This document shows positions 33,950 to 43,490 of a stretch of 64,000 bases of DNA, piece after piece. The notes under the pieces are model-generated. The model searched no databases. It was not told where the DNA came from and saw only the letters and a list, made by a program, of their open reading frames with translations. Numbering within the stretch: position 1 is the stretch's first letter; the number at the start of each line of letters is the position of its first letter. Source of the stretch: DASZUK01 sp963745595 (GTDB taxonomy: Bacteria > Actinomycetota > Acidimicrobiia > Acidimicrobiales > RAAP-2); the NCBI GenBank assembly GCA_963745595.1, contig CAVUYB010000004.1, positions 62,001 to 126,000 of the forward strand, in the 5' to 3' direction. Made by a program: the position numbers and the translations under genes.

Positions 33950-34629
33950 ACCTCTCCCCCACTACCGACGTCCCGGGGGCGTTCGTCGACGCCGTCCGGG
34001 ACGCGTTCGCCGTCCGGGCCGGCGACCGGTTCACGCTCGTCCTCTCCGGTGGCCCGACGGCTCGGACGTGCTACGAGCGGTTGGCCGAGGCCGACGGCAT
34101 CGACTGGCCGGCGGTCGACGTCTACGTCGGTGACGAGCGGTTCGTCCCGGCCGACGACGCGGACGCCAACCAACGGCTCATCCGCGAGGCACTGCTCGAC
34201 CGGGTCGGCGGCGCCGGCTCGTTCACGCCGATGCCGACCGCGCCCGGTGGCCCGGACGACTGCGCGGCGGCCTATCAGGCGGTGATCGCCGGCCTGCTGG
34301 CCGGTCCGGGGATCGACCTGATCCATCTCGGCCTCGGGACAGACGGCCACACCGCGTCGCTCTTCCCCGGCGCGCCGACGCTGTCGGCCGGCCCGGACGT
34401 GCTCGTGCTGGCGACCGAGGACCCGAACGGCCGCAACCCGCATCCCCGCCTGACGCTGACGCTGCCGGCGATCGACCGGGCCCGGCGGGCCGTCTTCACG
34501 GTCACCGGGGACGGGAAGCGGTGGGCCGTCGACCAGCTGCGGGCCGGGGCCGACATCCCGGCCGCCCGGGTGGCCGGGCCGGAGATCCAGTGGCTGGTCG
34601 ACCCGGCCGCGGCCGGCGAGGGCGGGTAG
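33946..34629 (+). CDS. pgl: 6-phosphogluconolactonase
   Basis: A 227-residue DevB/NagB-type lactonase hydrolysing the Zwf product. The visible signatures are LVLSGGPTARTCYERL (phosphate loop), VDVYVGDERFVPADDADANQRL and LIHLGLGTDGHTASLFPG. The GTG start overlaps the zwf TGA (GTGA), so the two enzymes are co-translated and made in step. Confidence 0.94.
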   Translation: MNLSPTTDVPGAFVDAVRDAFAVRAGDRFTLVLSGGPTARTCYERLAEADGIDWPAVDVYVGDERFVPADDADANQRLIREALLDRVGGAGSFTPMPTAPGGPDDCAAAYQAVIAGLLAGPGIDLIHLGLGTDGHTASLFPGAPTLSAGPDVLVLATEDPNGRNPHPRLTLTLPAIDRARRAVFTVTGDGKRWAVDQLRAGADIPAARVAGPEIQWLVDPAAAGEGG

Positions 34630-34634
34630 CCGAC

Positions 34635-35711
34635 ATGGCCGAGGCGCCGGGCGACGACGGCGCGGCCGACCTGCTGCCGGGCGTCGCCGCGCCGGACCCG
34701 GAGGTCGTCGGCCGGGCGTTCGACGTGCTCGTCGGCGACCATCCGCTGTCGAAGGCGCAGGCCCAGCTCGTCCGGTCGATGCTGGCCGTCGTCTGGGAGC
34801 TCGCCCGGGAGGGCACGGACGTCGGCGACCTCAAGATCGCCGATGCCGCGCTGGCGGAGATGACCGAGGCGTTCCGGGTGTTCCGCCCGTACCGGTCGGT
34901 CCGGAAGATGACGATGTTCGGCTCGGCGCGCACGCTGCCGGAGGACCCGGTGTACGTGCTCGCCCGCGACCTCGCCGCCCGGCTGGCCGACGCCGGCTGG
35001 ATGGTCGTCACCGGCGCCGGGCCGGGGATCATGGCCGCCGGCACCGAGGGGGCCGGTCGGGACCACGCGTTCGGGGTCAACATCCGCCTGCCCCACGAGG
35101 AGGGCGCGAACCCGTTCATCGCCCAGGACCCGAAGCTCGTCGAGATGCGGTACTTCTTCACCCGGAAGCTGATGCTGATCAAGGAGTCGCACGCCTACGC
35201 GGTCCTACCGGGCGGCTTCGGGACCCAGGACGAGTGCTACGAGCTGCTGACGCTGCTGCAGACCGGCAAGGCCGAGCCGGCACCGGTCGTCCTCGTCGAG
35301 ACGCCGGGCGGGACGTACTGGCACGGGTGGCGCCGGTTCCTCGACGAGCAGGCGATCCAGCCGGGGTGGGTGTCGCCGGAGGACGTCGCCCTGTTCCGGG
35401 TGGCCAACTCCGTCGAGGAGGCCGTGGCCGAAGTGCTCGGCTTCTACCGGAACTACCACTCGTGCCGCTGGGTCGGCGACATGCTCGTCCTGCGGCTGCA
35501 GATCTCGCCGAGCCGGGCCGAGCTGGCCGACCTCAACCGCCGGTTCGCCGACATCGTCGCGTCCGGGTCGATCCGGTCGGTCTCGCCGTTCCCGCCGGAG
35601 CGGTCCGGCAACGACCACCTCGAGCTGCCGCGGGTGGCGTTCCGGTTCGACAAATTCCACTTCGCCCGGCTGCGGATGCTCATCGACGCCCTCAACGAGT
35701 GCACCGGCTGA
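34635..35711 (+). CDS. LOG-family (lysine decarboxylase-like) protein
   Basis: A 358-residue protein with the LOG/TIGR00725-type core: TMFGSARTLPED, VVTGAGPGIMAAGTEGAGRD and the signature LPGGFGTQDECYELLTLLQTGK. LOG proteins hydrolyse nucleoside 5'-monophosphates at the ribose-phosphate bond, releasing ribose 5-phosphate and a free base. Placement 5 bp after pgl links this gene to pentose phosphate supply. The N-terminal 60 and C-terminal 90 residues are extensions beyond the minimal LOG core. Confidence 0.8.
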   Translation: MAEAPGDDGAADLLPGVAAPDPEVVGRAFDVLVGDHPLSKAQAQLVRSMLAVVWELAREGTDVGDLKIADAALAEMTEAFRVFRPYRSVRKMTMFGSARTLPEDPVYVLARDLAARLADAGWMVVTGAGPGIMAAGTEGAGRDHAFGVNIRLPHEEGANPFIAQDPKLVEMRYFFTRKLMLIKESHAYAVLPGGFGTQDECYELLTLLQTGKAEPAPVVLVETPGGTYWHGWRRFLDEQAIQPGWVSPEDVALFRVANSVEEAVAEVLGFYRNYHSCRWVGDMLVLRLQISPSRAELADLNRRFADIVASGSIRSVSPFPPERSGNDHLELPRVAFRFDKFHFARLRMLIDALNECTG

Positions 35712-35712
35712 G

Positions 35713-35910
35713 TCAGCCGCGCAGCAGCGCCACCGCCTTCTCGACGGACCGCCGGGCCCGGGTGACCCGCCGCTCCTCGGCCGCGGCGGCCGTCCCCTCC
35801 GGCTGATCGGGGTCGTCGGCGGCCAGCCGCAGTCGGTCGAGCGCCAGGTCGGCCAGATCCTCGGCCAGTGCGGCCAACCGGTCGGCCAGCTCGTCGGCCC
35901 TGTCACTCAC
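35713..35910 (-). CDS. Small coiled-coil protein
   Basis: A 65-residue Ala/Asp/Leu-rich helix (DELADRLAALAEDLADLALDRL) followed by a basic helix (RRVTRARRSVEKAVALLRG). No family recognised; too dissimilar to call XseB. It abuts the acyl-CoA ligase gene. The start could also be the GTG at 35934 directly after that stop codon; two 14-bp direct repeats (GTGAGTGCCTGAYC) fill the space between the two starts. Confidence 0.55.
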   Translation of the reverse strand: MSDRADELADRLAALAEDLADLALDRLRLAADDPDQPEGTAAAAEERRVTRARRSVEKAVALLRG

Positions 35911-35934
35911 GGTCAGGCACTCACGATCAGGCAC

Positions 35935-37557
35935 TCACCGGCCGGCGGGCAGGTCGACGGTGACGACGTCGAGCTCGCCGTCGGCGTAGCGGCCGCGGAG
36001 CACCTTTTTGTCGAACTTCCCGACCGACGTCTTCGGTATCTCGTCGACGAACGTCCACCGTTCCGGTAGCCACCACCGGGCGACCCGGCCCTGGAGGAAG
36101 TCGACGAGCTCCTCGGCCGTCGGCGACTTGCCCTCGGCCGGGACGACGACGACGAGCGGTCGTTCCTGCCACCTCGGGTCGGCGACGGCGATGACCGCGG
36201 CCTCGAAGACGTCGGGGTGAGCCATCACCTCGTTCTCGAGCTCGACGGACGAGATCCACTCGCCGCCGCTCTTGATCACGTCCTTCGTCCGGTCGGAGAT
36301 CTGCATGAAGCCGCGGCGGTCGAGCGTGCCGACGTCGCCGGTCCGCAGCCAGCCGTCGTGGAAGCGGGACGGATCGGGCTCCTTGTAGTACGACGCGGTC
36401 ACCCACGGGCCGCGGACCTCGAACTCCCCCACCGACTCGCCGTCGTTCGGCAGGATCTCGCCGTCGTCGGCGACCACCCGGACCTCGATGCCGGGCACGA
36501 TCCGGCCGGCCTTCGACCGGTAGTCGATCTCGTCCTCCGGTGGGCAGTCGGCCGGTGGGATGGCCAGGGCGGCCATCGGGCTCGTCTCCGTCATCCCCCA
36601 TCCCTGGGTCAACGGGACACCCACGCGGTCCCGGAATGCCTCGATCAACGCCCGTGGCACCGCGGAGCCGCCGGCGGTGACGTGCCGGAGCGACGACAGG
36701 TCAGCGTCGCCGGCCACCCGGAGGAGGTCGTTCCAGATCGTCGGGACGCCACAGGCCAGCGTGGCCCGCTGGTCGGCGATGATCCGGGCGAGGGCCTCGC
36801 CCTGCAGGAACATCTGGGGCAGGAGGAGGTCGGTGCCGACCATGTACCCCGCGTACGGCGTCCCCCAGGCGTTGGCATGGAACATCGGGACGATCATCAG
36901 CAGCCGGTCGCTCTCGTTCGCGCCGATCGCCGCGGCCGACGTCACCGCCATCGAGTGGAGCACCGTCGACCGGTGGCTGTAGACGACGCCCTTTGGATCG
37001 CCGGTCGTGCCGCTCGTGTAACACATCCCCGCGGCGTCGCGTTCGTCGAGCTCCGGCCAGTCGTACCCCGGCAGCTCGGCGGCGAGCAGCTCCTCGTAGT
37101 CGAGCGTCTCACCGAGCGGCGTCGGGTCGCCGGGTCCGACGACGATGACCGTCTCGACGGTCTTCAGGCCGTCGAACACCCGGGCGAGCAGCGGGATCAG
37201 CGAGCCGTCGACGATGATGACCTTGTCCTCGGCGTGGTCGATCACGTAGGCGAGCTGCTCGGGGTAGAGCCGGATGTTGAGCGTATGGAGGACCGCCCCC
37301 ATCGACGGCACCGCCAGGTACGCCTCGAGGTGGCCCTGGTTGTTCCAGCAGAACGTGCCGACGCGGTCGCCCGGACCGACGCCGAGCCGCTGGAGCGCCG
37401 ACGCCAGCTGCTCCGCCCGGACCGCGACCTCGGCGAACGTCGCCGTCCGGTAGCCGTCGGCCTCGACGGTGACCACCTGGCTGTCGCCGTAGACCGCGGC
37501 GCCGTGGCGGAGGATGCCGCTGATCAGGAGCGGTGCATCCTGCATCGTGCTGCGCAT
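35935..37557 (-). CDS. Long/medium-chain acyl-CoA ligase (AMP-forming)
   Basis: A 540-residue ANL-superfamily enzyme activating fatty acids via acyl-AMP. The P-loop is CYTSGTTGDPKGVVYSHRS, A5 is GWGMTETSP, A7 is LRTGDVGTLD with ISDRTKDVIKSGGEWIS, and the catalytic lysine is in PKTSVGKFDKK. The substrate is probably medium or long chain, judging by the FadD/AlkK-like body; it cannot be fixed more precisely. The ATG at 37557 is preferred; 37545 is possible. It is divergent from the peptidoglycan hydrolase gene by about 35 bp. Confidence 0.9.
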   Translation of the reverse strand: MRSTMQDAPLLISGILRHGAAVYGDSQVVTVEADGYRTATFAEVAVRAEQLASALQRLGVGPGDRVGTFCWNNQGHLEAYLAVPSMGAVLHTLNIRLYPEQLAYVIDHAEDKVIIVDGSLIPLLARVFDGLKTVETVIVVGPGDPTPLGETLDYEELLAAELPGYDWPELDERDAAGMCYTSGTTGDPKGVVYSHRSTVLHSMAVTSAAAIGANESDRLLMIVPMFHANAWGTPYAGYMVGTDLLLPQMFLQGEALARIIADQRATLACGVPTIWNDLLRVAGDADLSSLRHVTAGGSAVPRALIEAFRDRVGVPLTQGWGMTETSPMAALAIPPADCPPEDEIDYRSKAGRIVPGIEVRVVADDGEILPNDGESVGEFEVRGPWVTASYYKEPDPSRFHDGWLRTGDVGTLDRRGFMQISDRTKDVIKSGGEWISSVELENEVMAHPDVFEAAVIAVADPRWQERPLVVVVPAEGKSPTAEELVDFLQGRVARWWLPERWTFVDEIPKTSVGKFDKKVLRGRYADGELDVVTVDLPAGR

Positions 37558-37591
37558 GACCGTCAGCGTACTTCCGGCGACCGTTCTGCAC

Positions 37592-38600
37592 ATGGGTCGG
37601 ATCGTCGCCGTCGCCGTCACCGGGTTCGTCGGGCTGGCCGTCGGGCTCGGTGGCTGCGTCGCCCTCGTCGGCGGCGCGGCTGGCGGTACACCGTCGACCG
37701 GTTCAGGGGCGGCCCCGGCCGGCGGGACCGCGTCGACGACATCGGGGCAGGCTGGGGCCGACCGCCCGGGAAGCCGGCGAAACAGTGACGACCGGCGCCG
37801 CCGCGACCTCCACGCCGGCGGTGCCGGCGTCGTGGGAGCAGCTCGACCAGGCGGCCGCGGCGACGTGCTCCGGTCTCCCGTGGGCCGTCCTGGCGGCGAT
37901 CGGGCGGGTCGAGAGCGATAGCGGGCAGTCGGCCGCGCCGGGCGTGGCGAGCGGGGTCAACCCGGCCGGCGCGGAGGGTCCGATGCAGTTCGAGCCGGCG
38001 ACGTTCGCAGCGTACGCGACGACCGGCCCCGGCGGCGTGGCACCGCCGTCGCCGTACGACCCGGTCGACGCGGTCTACACGGCCGCGGCGATGTTGTGCG
38101 CCAACGGCGGCGGGAGCGCGAGCGGCCTCTACGGGGCGGTCTGGGACTACAACCACGACGCGACGTACGTCGACACGGTGCTCGTCCTGGCCGACGCGCT
38201 CGGGAACGACCCGGCGCTCGGCGCGGCGCCGGCGACCGCACTGGCGTTCGCGGCGGCGCAGCTCGGCGTGCCGTACCTATGGGGCGGGACGGGTGTCGGC
38301 GGCTACGACTGCTCCGGTCTCGTCCAGGCGGCGTACCGGTCGGCCGGGATCGCGCTGCCTCGGGTGGCGCAGACACAGTTCGACGCCGGGCCGACGGCCA
38401 CACCACCGGTCCCCGGCGACCTCGTCTTCTTCGGCCAGTCCGCGACCGACGTCAGCCACGTCGGCATCTCCCTGGGGGACGGCCGGATGATCGACGCGCC
38501 GTACACCGGCACGGTCGTCCGGGTCGATCCCGGTGTACCAACCGCACCGGGCGCCCCGTGGGGTGGAGAACGCTATATCGGGGCGACCGCGCCGGGTTAG
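37592..38600 (+). CDS. Secreted peptidoglycan hydrolase: lytic transglycosylase plus NlpC/P60 (frameshifted)
   Basis: The ATG at 37592 encodes a signal peptide (RIVAVAVTGFVGLAVGLGG) and a Gly/Ser/Thr linker. The catalytic part lies one frame over, from about 37785. That part has an SLT-like domain (catalytic Glu in AIGRVESDSGQ, NPAGAEGPMQFEPATF, WDYNHD) and an NlpC/P60 domain (Cys in GGYDCSGLVQAAYRSAG, His in VSHVGISLGDG). The two activities would cut glycan strands and stem peptides. The frame changes between 37745 and 37785 in a GGGG/CCCGGG-rich stretch. I read this as an indel; otherwise a GTG at 37785 would give an unsecreted enzyme. Confidence 0.75.
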
Positions 38601-38637
38601 CCTGGGTCGCGGGCGAAATGCCTGCTGGAGGGGGATA

Positions 38638-39075
38638 TTGCCGTGCGTCGGTGGGTATGAGGACGGGCATGGTGCGCGAGACGGTCGCGAGGAGTTCGGA
38701 TCGGCTCCCGCTGACGTCGCCCGGGCCCGCCGGTTCGCCCGGACGGTGGCCGATCAGTGGGGGCTGGACGTCCCCGACCTCGAGCTCGTCGTCGGCGAGC
38801 TGGCGTCGAACGCGGTCCTGCACGCCGGTAGCCGGTACACGGTCCGGCTGTGCCGCGACGGCGCCGGCCTGGTCGTCGAGGTGGCCGACGGGAACCCCCG
38901 GCAACCGAGGGTGAACGGCGGGGACGCGTCGGCCGAGGCGCTGAGCGGCCGCGGCCTGGCCATCGTCGGACGGGTCTCGGCGTGCTGGGGCGTCCGGGCC
39001 GACGGGTCCGGCAAGGTCGTCTGGGCCACCCTTCCCGTGCCGGCCGCGCCCTCGGCTTCGGTGAACGGGAGTTGA
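38638..39075 (+). CDS. RsbW-like anti-sigma factor / serine-kinase ATPase
   Basis: A 145-residue GHKL ATPase of the RsbW/SpoIIAB group. The N box is VVGELASNAVLHAGSRYTV, the G1 box VVEVADGNPRQPR and the G2 box SGRGLAIVGRVSACWGV. Such proteins bind sigma factors or phosphorylate STAS antagonists. The only start in this frame with a Shine-Dalgarno (GGAGGGGG) is TTG at 38638. An ATG-led frame in the same stretch (MVRETVARSSDRLPL) also resembles a family N-terminus, so a small indel near 38710 is possible. Confidence 0.75.
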   Translation: MPCVGGYEDGHGARDGREEFGSAPADVARARRFARTVADQWGLDVPDLELVVGELASNAVLHAGSRYTVRLCRDGAGLVVEVADGNPRQPRVNGGDASAEALSGRGLAIVGRVSACWGVRADGSGKVVWATLPVPAAPSASVNGS

Positions 39076-39085
39076 CGGCGGAAAG

Positions 39086-39832
39086 GTGAACGAGATGACG
39101 GAGAACGTGGACCCGTTGGCCGCCGGGCTGGAGGTGCTGTCGGCGTACTTCGTCGACGACGGGACGGTCGGCGACACGCTGCTCCGGGTGGCCGAGATCG
39201 CCAAACAGATGGTCGCGGCCGACATGGCCGGCATCACGATGATCGTCGAGGGGCGGCCGCGGACCGGGGTGTACACCGACCCGCTGGCGCCGGAGATCGA
39301 CGAAGCCCAGTACGACGCCGGTACCGGGCCGTGCATCGAGGCGTTCCGGCACCAGCGGATCTACCGGATCGATTCGACCGCGGTCGACGACCGATGGCCG
39401 GAATTCGCCCGCGACGCCCTGGCGCACGGCGTCCGGTCGACTTTGTCGGTGCCGCTGGCCGTCCGAGGGGAGGCGATGGGTGCGTTCAACCTCTACTCGA
39501 AGTCGTTCTCGGCCTTCGACGACGCCAACACCCGGCGGGTCGAGCTGTTCGGGCGCCACGCGGCGATCGTGCTGGCGAACAGCCGGATCTACTGGGATGC
39601 CCGGGAGCTGAACGAGAACCTGCACCAGGCGATGCGGTCGCGGGCGACGATCGACCAGGCCGTCGGGGTCCTGATGGCCGGCGGCGGCCATGCGCCGGAC
39701 GAGGCCTTCCAGGTCATGGTTCGAGCCTCGCAGCGCGAGAACCGCAAGCTCCGTGACGTCGCCGAGGACATCGTCGGCCGGGCCGGTCGCCGTGCCGATG
39801 CGGGCCGGGCCGACGAGAACCGTACCGGCTAG
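39086..39832 (+). CDS. GAF-ANTAR regulator, putative RNA-binding antiterminator
   Basis: A 248-residue protein with a GAF sensor (about 15-165: YDAGTGPCIEAFRHQRIYRI, GVRSTLSVPLAVRGEAMGAF) and a C-terminal ANTAR three-helix module (RATIDQAVGVLMAGGGHAPDEAFQVMV, then REN and LRDVAEDIV). ANTAR proteins bind paired RNA hairpins and prevent termination. The ligand and target RNA are unknown. The GTG start at 39086 lies 10 bp after the RsbW-like gene, suggesting one stress-signalling operon. Confidence 0.88.
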   Translation: MNEMTENVDPLAAGLEVLSAYFVDDGTVGDTLLRVAEIAKQMVAADMAGITMIVEGRPRTGVYTDPLAPEIDEAQYDAGTGPCIEAFRHQRIYRIDSTAVDDRWPEFARDALAHGVRSTLSVPLAVRGEAMGAFNLYSKSFSAFDDANTRRVELFGRHAAIVLANSRIYWDARELNENLHQAMRSRATIDQAVGVLMAGGGHAPDEAFQVMVRASQRENRKLRDVAEDIVGRAGRRADAGRADENRTG

Positions 39833-39847
39833 AGCCACCCCGGCGAA

Positions 39848-40174
39848 TCAGTCGACGAGCGGGAACGTCCGGTCGAGGCCGACGACCCGGAGCACGCGAC
39901 AGGCGGCGCGGCTGGGCGCCCGCAGGACGACGCGGCCGCCGGCCTGGCGGGCCCGGTTGGCCGTCCCGACGAGCACGCCGATCCCGGCCGCGTCGAGGAA
40001 GTCGACGGCCGCGAGGTCGACGACGAGCTCCCGGGTGGGACGGTCGACGGCGATCCGCAGCGCGGCATCGAGCGTCCACCGCAGCACGGGCGCGGCATCC
40101 CGGTCGACCTGGCCTGACACCGCGACGCGGCCCGGCCCGACGATCTCGATTTCGAACAGCGACCGCTCGGCCAA
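39848..40174 (-). CDS. STAS-domain protein (anti-sigma antagonist-like) lacking the phosphorylation serine
   Basis: A 108-residue single STAS domain (VAVSGQVDRDAAPVLRWTLD, ELVVDLAAVDFLDAAGIGVLVG). In SpoIIAA/RsbV the motif is D-S-S/T-G, with the first serine phosphorylated by the partner kinase. Here it reads D61-A62-A63-G64, so the phosphorylated residue is absent. It may be constitutively active or a decoy for the RsbW-like protein encoded at 38638-39075. Convergent with the GAF-ANTAR gene. Confidence 0.85.
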   Translation of the reverse strand: MAERSLFEIEIVGPGRVAVSGQVDRDAAPVLRWTLDAALRIAVDRPTRELVVDLAAVDFLDAAGIGVLVGTANRARQAGGRVVLRAPSRAACRVLRVVGLDRTFPLVD

Positions 40175-40277
40175 CGTTCCATCCTGGGGGAACGAAAGGG
40201 GGGTTGGCCTGTCTGTCCAAGCCGTGTCGTGATGCTAGCGGGCGGGCGCGCCGGCTACGCCGGTTGGGGTGACCGGG

Positions 40278-41939
40278 TCAACCGGCCTTGCCGCGGAGCT
40301 TCCGGTAGGCCCGGACGAGCGACGCGGTGGACGCGTCCTGGGCGGACAGGTCGGGCGCCGCCTCGTCGACGAGGGCCGGCGCCAGCTGCTTGGCCATCGC
40401 CTTGCCGAGCTCGACCCCCCACTGGTCGAACGAGTCGATGCCCCAGACGGTGCCCTCGGTGAAGACGGTGTGCTCGTAGAAGGCGACGAGCTGGCCGAGC
40501 ACCGCCGGCGTCAGCTTCGGGGCGAGGATCGTCGTCGACGGCCGGTTGCCCGGCATCACCTTGTGCGGGACGAGGTCGGCCGGCGTGCCGTCCGCCGCGA
40601 CCTCTTCGGCGGTTCGCCCGAAGGCGAGGACCGCGCTCTGGGCGAAGCAGTTGGCCATGAAGAGGTCGTGCTGGTCGCCGTGCTCGTGGGTCGACTCGGC
40701 GAAGGCGACGAAGTCGGCCGGGATGAGCTTCGTCCCCTGATGGATCAGCTGGTAGAACGCGTGCTGGCCGTTCGTCCCCGGCTCGCCCCAGTAGATCTCC
40801 CCGGTCTCGCCCCACACCGGGCTGCCGTCCCGGCGGACGGACTTGCCGTTCGACTCCATCGTCAGCTGCTGGAGGTACGCCGGGAAGCGGGCGAGCCGCT
40901 GGCTGTACGGCAGCACCGCGTGGGTCTGGGCGCCGAAGAGGTCGTCGTACCAGACGTTCAGCATCCCCTGGATGACCGGCACGTTGGCCTCCAGCGGGGC
41001 GGTCCGGAAGTGCTCGTCGACCGTGTGGAAACCGGCGAGCATGTCGGCGAACGCGGCCCGGCCGATGGCGACCATCAGCGAGAAGCCGATCGCCGAGTCG
41101 TACGAGTAGCGGCCACCGACCCAGTCCCAGAAGCCGAGCATGTTGGCCGGGTCGATCCCGAACGCCTTGACGGCCTCCTCGTTGGTCGACACCGCGACGA
41201 AGTGCCGGGCGACGGCCTCCGGGCCGGCACCGAGGCCGTCGAGCACCCAGTCCCGGGCGGCCGCGGCGTTCGTCAGCGTCTCGAGCGTCGTGAACGTCTT
41301 CGAGCTGACGACGAACAACGTCTCCGCCGGGTCGAGGTCGGCCGTCTTGTTCCACAGGTCGACCGGGTCGATGTTCGAGACGAACCGGCACGTGATCGCC
41401 GGGTCGGCGTAGTCCCGCAGCGCCTCGTACGCCATCGCCGGACCGAGATCGGAGCCGCCGATGCCGATGTTGACGACGGCCCGGATCCGCCGGCCGGTGT
41501 GGCCGGTCCACTCCCCGCTGCGGATCCGGTCGGCGAGGTCGCCCATCTGGTCGAGCACGCGGTGGACGTCACCGACGACGTCCTGCCCGTCGACCTCGAG
41601 CCGGGCGCCGGCCGGCATCCGCAGGGCGACGTGGAGGACCGCCCGGTCCTCGGTCGTGTTGATGTGCCGGCCGGCGAACATGGCGTCCCGGCGCGCCTCG
41701 ACGCCGGCCCGCCGGGCGACGGCGAGCAGCAGCCGCACGGTCTCGTCGGTCGCCCGGTGCTTCGAGAAGTCGACCGTCAGGTCGCCGGCGCCCAGCGTCA
41801 TCCGCTCCACCCGGCCCGGGTCGGTGGCGAACAGCTCCCGGAGGGTGGTGTCGCGAACTCCGTCGAAGTGGGTGACTAGCGCTCGCCACTCGTCCGTCTG
41901 GACGATGTCGACCGGGGCGTCTGTCGTCGTGCCGCTCAT
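40278..41939 (-). CDS. pgi: Glucose-6-phosphate isomerase
   Basis: A 553-residue cytosolic enzyme interconverting glucose 6-phosphate and fructose 6-phosphate. It shows VVNIGIGGSDLGPAMAYEAL, the signature SSKTFTTLETLTNA, WGEPGTNGQHAFYQLIHQGT with the catalytic Glu/His region, and SFDQWGVELGKAMAKQL with the C-terminal lysine. The start ATG at 41939 gives MSGTTTDAP. It lies close to the zwf operon but in the opposite orientation and linked functionally by glucose 6-phosphate. Confidence 0.95.
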   Translation of the reverse strand: MSGTTTDAPVDIVQTDEWRALVTHFDGVRDTTLRELFATDPGRVERMTLGAGDLTVDFSKHRATDETVRLLLAVARRAGVEARRDAMFAGRHINTTEDRAVLHVALRMPAGARLEVDGQDVVGDVHRVLDQMGDLADRIRSGEWTGHTGRRIRAVVNIGIGGSDLGPAMAYEALRDYADPAITCRFVSNIDPVDLWNKTADLDPAETLFVVSSKTFTTLETLTNAAAARDWVLDGLGAGPEAVARHFVAVSTNEEAVKAFGIDPANMLGFWDWVGGRYSYDSAIGFSLMVAIGRAAFADMLAGFHTVDEHFRTAPLEANVPVIQGMLNVWYDDLFGAQTHAVLPYSQRLARFPAYLQQLTMESNGKSVRRDGSPVWGETGEIYWGEPGTNGQHAFYQLIHQGTKLIPADFVAFAESTHEHGDQHDLFMANCFAQSAVLAFGRTAEEVAADGTPADLVPHKVMPGNRPSTTILAPKLTPAVLGQLVAFYEHTVFTEGTVWGIDSFDQWGVELGKAMAKQLAPALVDEAAPDLSAQDASTASLVRAYRKLRGKAG

Positions 41940-41997
41940 GCTCCGAGCATGGCACACCGGCTCGGCGACCGGTTGGTGACGGGCCGCCCGACCGGGG

Positions 41998-43490
41998 TCA
42001 GCGCATCGCCAGTTGACCGGGGGCGATCGGCGCCGGCAAGGCGGTGTCGCCCATCAGCCAGCGGTCGACCGCGGCGGCGGCCGACCGGCCTTCGGCGATC
42101 GCCCAGACGATGAGCGACTGCCCCCGGGTCATGTCGCCGCAGACGAAGACGCCGTCGACATTGGTGGACCAGCGATCGTCGGCGGCGACGGACCCTCGCT
42201 GGTCCAGGTCGAGGCCGAGCTCGGCGACGACGCCGCTGCCGTTCGCTGCCGACGAACCCCATGGCCAGCAGGACGAGGTCGCAGGGCAGTTCGAACTCGC
42301 TGCCCTCGACCTGGTTGAACGACGGGCGGCCGCCGTCGACGGTCATCTCCACCTGGTGGCCGCGCAGGGCGCGCACCCGGCCGCCGTCGTCGCCGACCAG
42401 TTCGGTGGTGGTGACCGAGAACAGCCGCTGGCCACCCTCCTCGTGAGCCGACGACGTCCGCAGGATGATCGGCCAGATCGGCCACGGATGCTCGGCCGCC
42501 CGGTCGCTGGGCGGCTCCGGCATGATCTCCAGCTGGTGCACCGACGCCGCCCCCTGCCGGTGGGCGGTGCCGAGGCAGTCGGCGCCGGTGTCACCGCCGC
42601 CGATGATGACGACGTGCCGGCCCTCGGCCGAGATCGGCGAGGCGCCCAGCGCGCCCTCCTGGACCAGGTTCGACGGCTTCAGGTACTCGAGGGCGAAGTG
42701 CACGCCGTCGAGCTCCCGGCCGGGCACCGCCAGGTCCCGCGGCAGGGTCGCCCCGCCGGCCAGCACGACCGCGTCGTGCTCGTCGACCAGCGACTGCGCC
42801 GGGACGACCGCGACGTCGGGGGCAGCGGCCCCGTCGACCTCGGGCTGGCCGACGGAGGTGGCGCAGCGGAACTGGACGCCCTCGGCCCGGAGCTGGGCGA
42901 GCCGGCGGTCGAGGAACCGCTTCTCCATCTTGAACTCCGGGATGCCGTAGCGGAGCAGGCCGCCGGGCTTTTCGGCCCGCTCGTAGACGGTCACCGCGTG
43001 CCCGGCCCGGACGAGCTGCTGGGCGGCCGCCAGGCCGGCCGGCCCGGAGCCGACGACGGCGACGGCCTTGCCGGTGCGCTCCCGGGGGGTCTGCGGTCGG
43101 ACCCAGCCCTCGTCCCAGGCCCGCTCGACGATCTCGTACTCGATCCGCTCGATCGTCACCGGGTCGGCGTTGATGCCGAGGACGCAGGACGCCTCGCACG
43201 GCGCCGGGCAGAGGCGGCCGGTGAACTCGGGGAAGTTGTTGGTGGCGTGCAGCCGCTCGATGGCGGCCGACCAGTCGTCGCGGTAGACGAGGTCGTTCCA
43301 CTCCGGGATGAGGTTGCCGAGCGGGCACCCGTCGTGGCAGAACGGGATGCCGCAGTCCATGCAACGGGCGCCCTGGGTCCGCGTGTGGTCGGCCGGGAAC
43401 GGCTCGTAGACCTCGCGCCAGTCGCGCAGGCGGACCGGGATCGGCCGCCGCCGCGGCAGCTCGCGGCCGCTTTCGAGGAAACCGGTCGGC

